A stretch of DNA of 64,000 bases from Sarcocystis neurona (taxonomy: Eukaryota > Apicomplexa > Conoidasida > Eucoccidiorida > Sarcocystidae): the NCBI GenBank assembly GCA_000727475.1, contig KL647293.1:411216-475215 (forward strand). The letters are read 5' to 3'. Below the pieces are notes generated by a model. It was not told the origin of the DNA and made no database searches. It was given only the letters and a program-made list of their open reading frames with translations. How positions within the stretch are numbered: the stretch's first letter is position 1; each line of letters starts with the position of its first letter. Made by a program: the position numbers and the translations under genes. Shown here one piece after another: positions 60,108 to 64,000 of the stretch.

Positions 60108-60269
60108 TGTTGCTGATGCTACGTATCTCTCTATTTGCACTGGCATACACCTATATCAAAACATTTATCCATACGTATCTTTATGTTCTGTTGCTGATGC
60201 TACGCGTAAATGTATGTGCACTGGCACACATTCATATCAAAACATTCACCCACAGGTGCGTTTCTGTTC
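60108..60269 (+). repeat. 81-base tandem duplication
   Basis: Two adjacent copies starting TGTTGCTGATGCTACG and sharing GCACTGGCA and ATATCAAAACATT. The period is 81 bases, a multiple of three, so an open plus-strand frame repeats LLMLR...ALA...IKTF in both copies. Confidence 0.8.
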
Positions 60270-61102
60270 TCTTCGGTGACTTCTCGTCTCTTATGGAGCA
60301 CGCGAACTGTTGCGGCGGTTGTGTTCCGTGTTGTGAGGGAGTCAAGTGCCTAACAGCAGCGAGCTATGGCAACTGCCTACCTCGGTACTCGTCGCCACAA
60401 CGTGGCGCACGGCGTCCTCCTTTGCAGTGTTACGTGGACAACGTCTGTCATATTTAATTGGCGCACAGGACACAGTGCGTGCGGAACTGCCGAATATGAG
60501 AAACAACATGCATAGAGTAAACCGCCTGGTCTACCACAGTGGGAAGATTCAGCCTGCAGAGCAGAACTCTGCATGATTCAATGTACAGATATAACTGTAA
60601 ACACACGTAAACCTGTCTTTTCCACCACCATACGAGGACCGTAGGATTAGAGGTAGACACTCGTGCAAGGTTCTCTGCGGCAATTATTATGGATGCAGTC
60701 TCTACAAATGTCCGCATTCCTACATACACCTACACATTTATGTGAGATTCTGGGGAAACACTTGGCAGCACCAGGAAAACACTCATAGGGCGGATGCGAG
60801 TGGTTGTGATTAGAGAGGGCAGATTCTCAGAGGTCACTTAGATGTGTCTGTTTGAGGTAAAACACTCCAGCTGCATCGACAGAGTCCGTACACATCAATT
60901 CATGGTCTGTGGACGTATGCACGCCACGTAGTGATAAGAGGGAGGAGTGCGGTACACGGCCGAGAGTTGCAGACACCACCTTGCTGAGGTCACGCAGCGA
61001 CCTGGAAGTTTGTTGGACAAGTACGGAATGTAGGAACCATGAGCTATACAGTAGATTCTGATACTGTAATGCGATAAGGAGGAACCCTGCAAGTGAATTC
61101 TA

Positions 61103-61181
61103 CATGTATGTATATATATATATATGTACGTCTTCCTTTGTGTGTATACCATAGACATATGTATGTATATATATATATACA
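61103..61181. repeat. TA microsatellites
   Basis: Two (TA)n runs separated by about 30 bases of unrelated sequence. Confidence 0.8.
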
Positions 61182-62351
61182 CTTGTATTTCAGTGCATAT
61201 ACGTGTCTGTACGTAGATATTCAACCACCTGAGTACTCGATGTGATGGTGAAAAAGGTGACCCACAACGGAAAACTCTCACGTGCTGTTCAAGTCTTTGA
61301 GGGACAGCCGGCGTCTCACCGGTCATGTCATACAACTTCAGGTTAAGCACTGCTGTGGAGGGGAGGTTCTCCTACAGCGTACACAAACAACCTACACGTT
61401 TAACTACCCGGAAATCGAGTACTTTATTATGAACTGCTGCTCCCGTGTATTTAAACATATGCACATGTGTGTCCAAGTCGTGGTTCCACCGCTTCACCGC
61501 TTGTCCGGCAGTTTATTGATGCAGTCGCATTCACTGTGAGGGTATCGTGTACGTATGTATACAGTTGTACGCACGTACATTTGTTCAGATACGAGGTGGT
61601 GTGAGAAGCATAGAAAGTAGAACTACACGTGCGAAAGCACTCACATGCACACACGCGTTTTCTTATGTCAATTTAGTACACGCTGGTGAGGGGTTACCCT
61701 TCTGCGTTACAATTTCGAGGATATTGGCCTTCTCTCTCTCCTTGCATCTCTTTATATGAATGTCCTATTCTCGTAGACCAAGAAAGAAAGCTTTGCGAAA
61801 GAGTCACATTGTTTACCAAAGAGACGCAGCGATATTCGCCACAGCAAAAATGCGCGTGCGGTGCAGAGATGTAAAGAGAATTGATCTACAGGCTGTGTAT
61901 AAAATATAGATAGTGCCTTTTGTTGTCTTCAGATTCGCTATAAAGCTCGCGTCCTACTACACTTCCTGCTTGATGACGGGTAACAATCGTACCCGTCCGC
62001 ATTTTCAGCAGCGCCTCCTGCTGAAGAGTCTGCTTCAACTTGGTATTGGTTGACCCCCGCGTCTGAGCACTTTTCAGCGGAGGGGGTCCGCGCACATATA
62101 TTGGTCCATTCGTGGAAAGTCAAGTCCTTCCTTGAGTGCTCCATCATCATTGTCACTCATACGACACTACAGCCAGGAGTAACGAGTACGGGTTCAGCTC
62201 TGTATACACGTTTACGTATACGAAAGGTAGTTAGCCACCGTTCAGCAAGTCTAAGAAAGTACTCACCTGAGCTCCGCTTGCACACATGGTACATAAATGT
62301 GTCCAGGCCTACATGTGTATGCATATAATTGTGTATATATATATATGTACG

Positions 62352-62512
62352 TGTATAAATCAAACGTAAACATACTCAGGTAACTAATTAAATAGAAAAA
62401 GACATACACACATACATACATACGTACGTATGTATACGTATATGTGTATGTATATATATATGTATAAATCAAATATATACATACTCAGTTACAATTAAAT
62501 AGAAAAAGACAT
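62352..62512 (+). repeat. 52-54-base direct repeat flanking a microsatellite
   Basis: Copies at 62352-62405 and 62461-62512 both start TGTATAAATCAAA, contain ACATACTCAG and end TTAAATAGAAAAAGACAT. A TA/TACG microsatellite lies between them. Confidence 0.85.
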
Positions 62513-64000
62513 GAAATCGTTACCAGCAACGTTAGATGCAATGCACAAATCCTTCGAAAGGAGAAGTGTGCACGTGGACAAACCTTAGCAGAAGTTGCAC
62601 ACAAAGAGGTCGTTCTTTGCATATTTCTACTCTCGATGTATTGGACAACTGCGTTTACCCTATACTTTCAGCCTCCGTGTAGGCAGGTATATATAGATAA
62701 GAAGGAGAGACACATATGGGAGTTGCCTTTGTTATATATTTTTGTTTACCTGACTCCGGTTACTGTTTCTCTGTATAAAAAGACACATGTAGAGACACGT
62801 GTACTGATGCAGATATGTAATAGACACGTACAGATTTGCGTGGTTGCTGCCCCGCTGGAGGGACTACTTAATGCTACACACAGGCCGACCGGTCCCCGAT
62901 TATCTCTCCACATATGAAACGGTGAGAAGAGAAAAGGAGAGGTCTGTGAACTATAACTAGCCGATATAGTTGTGCAGGACCTCGCTGCCCGTGTCCTTTT
63001 TGGCTGTATGGATTAAAAGAAGCTGGCTCCACTTCCGCCGTACCCGTCTGGCGCACGCTCTCGTGCGACTACAGTTGCCAGCACGTTATCAATACACCTC
63101 CACCTCTCTGTACGTATGAAGAGTCATTCGTACATGTTTATACACGTACTCTCGTGCGGCTACGAAAAGGTACACTGTCCGAATATACAATCTGCGTGTG
63201 ACATCAAGTTTTCACTTGCGCCTCTGCAGCTAGAATACAGACACAGACCTAAGTCCTCCGGATGGACTTAAAAAGCTGAATACTTGTCTTGAACCCACGG
63301 AACTCTTACTAGGCGGTGAGATTTCCAGGCTCGTTTGGGTGCATACGTACGGATTGGTAGATGCAGAGGCATTGCAGACAAATCACGTGTGGTACCAGGA
63401 GGGTTCAAACGGTGTTTCGACGATGCTGCATGGGATCCAAATTTCTGTGCAAGCACCCGTGTATATGCGTTAGTGTCTGTTCCTTCAACTCCTGCCAAAT
63501 GATGATCCACAGGCTTCTTACTGGGTAATATTCACCTATCTTGACTATATACGTACACGCTTGTTGAAGTGTCTGGCGATGATTCTTGACTCATAGCGCT
63601 TACGGGTTCGGAAGACGTATGCGAGTCTTAAACGTAGAAAACAAATGCAGAGACCTCTGTCTTTTGTTTACCATCCACTTAGATCAAAACTGAAAGCGAG
63701 CCTCCTCAATTATGTCAGGAGGAAGCGGTTTACTTGCGTGCGTCGTTCTGTGCAAGTAGTGGGCGCCTGTAACGTACGTAACGTCCTTCCACCGAAAATT
63801 CTTTCCTTTATTCACACGAATACCACTGGGCTATGCACGAAGACGCTGCTCATCGACAGAGACAGCCCTAAAGATAATTCTGGTGTAAGCCTTTATGTAT
63901 GGAGACCACGATACCGACTCTATAAATGCATACATATATCTGTGCGTGAACACTCCAAGTCCAGTATACGCTGTGCTATTGTAGGCGAAGGGAGGGCTCG

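Larger units (their letters stand above)
55881..64000. other. Repeat-rich end of the window, no firm gene
   Basis: Strand skew flips at about 55.9 kb to pyrimidine-rich on plus. An ATG-to-TGA frame of 135 codons follows at 56230-56637 (+) without a recognisable family. The CTG-rich block at 59.3-59.5 kb, an 81-base tandem duplication at 60.1 kb, TA arrays near 58.3 and 61.1 kb and a 52-base direct repeat at 62.35-62.51 kb are the main structures. The remaining open frames are short and overlapping. Confidence 0.5.

Noticed and set aside
1..64000. CRISPR-like or mobile-element structures among the short repeats
   Set aside because: The repeats are microsatellites, triplet arrays and small tandem duplications. 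There are no regular spacers, transposase frames, long terminal repeats or target-site duplications visible.

Overview
This is eukaryotic nuclear DNA, most likely from a coccidian apicomplexan and probably an Eimeria-type parasite. The evidence is spliced GT-AG genes with many introns, dense CAG/CTG triplet tracts, poly-alanine coding runs, abundant TA/TG microsatellites, many TGCATGC words, and long repeat-rich stretches around a repeat-poor island. That alternation matches the repeat-rich/repeat-poor segment pattern known for Eimeria tenella. Genus is inference; no rRNA, tRNA, transposon, CRISPR array or prokaryotic operon was found.

Layout. 1-9449: repeat-rich, no gene I can defend. 9450-15877 (+): six-exon CHORD-domain (RAR1-like) zinc protein. 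15878-21951: repeats, nothing firm. 21952-23553 (-): probable mitochondrial membrane protein, probably two exons around an intron that happens to stay open. 23554-29017: spacer whose strand composition flips from purine-rich to pyrimidine-rich. 29018-33453 (+): complete three-exon PHF5A/Rds3 splicing-factor gene with two 2-kb introns. 34.4-49.4 kb is the repeat-poor island. It holds an LRR/coiled-coil gene (-, 40350 down to about 36235 or beyond), a complete 11-exon DRC4/GAS8 gene (-, 45051-41420) and a 231-residue protein with four NKSS-type repeats (+, 46530-47225). 49903-55032 (-): DIM1/DIMT1 18S rRNA dimethyltransferase, four exons. 55033-64000: polypurine tract, microsatellites and tandem repeats, no firm gene.

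Four reading frames (CHORD, PHF5A, DRC4, DIM1) were rebuilt by joining exons at GT/AG sites and checking that phases and lengths agree with the known families: PHF5A 109 aa, DRC4 481 aa, CHORD protein 329 aa, DIM1 about 346 aa to its conserved end.

How they fit together. PHF5A (spliceosome SF3b), DIM1 (ribosome biogenesis) and the CHORD protein (HSP90-linked) are housekeeping genes, and all have long introns packed with repeats. The island genes point to the axoneme or centriole: DRC4 is a nexin-dynein regulatory subunit, and the only flagellated coccidian stage is the microgamete. The most notable signals are CTG-triplet tracts that repeatedly end at 3' splice sites on the sense strand, long sense-strand polypyrimidine tracts just upstream of three start codons, and a cluster of TGCATGC words in the first CHORD intron.
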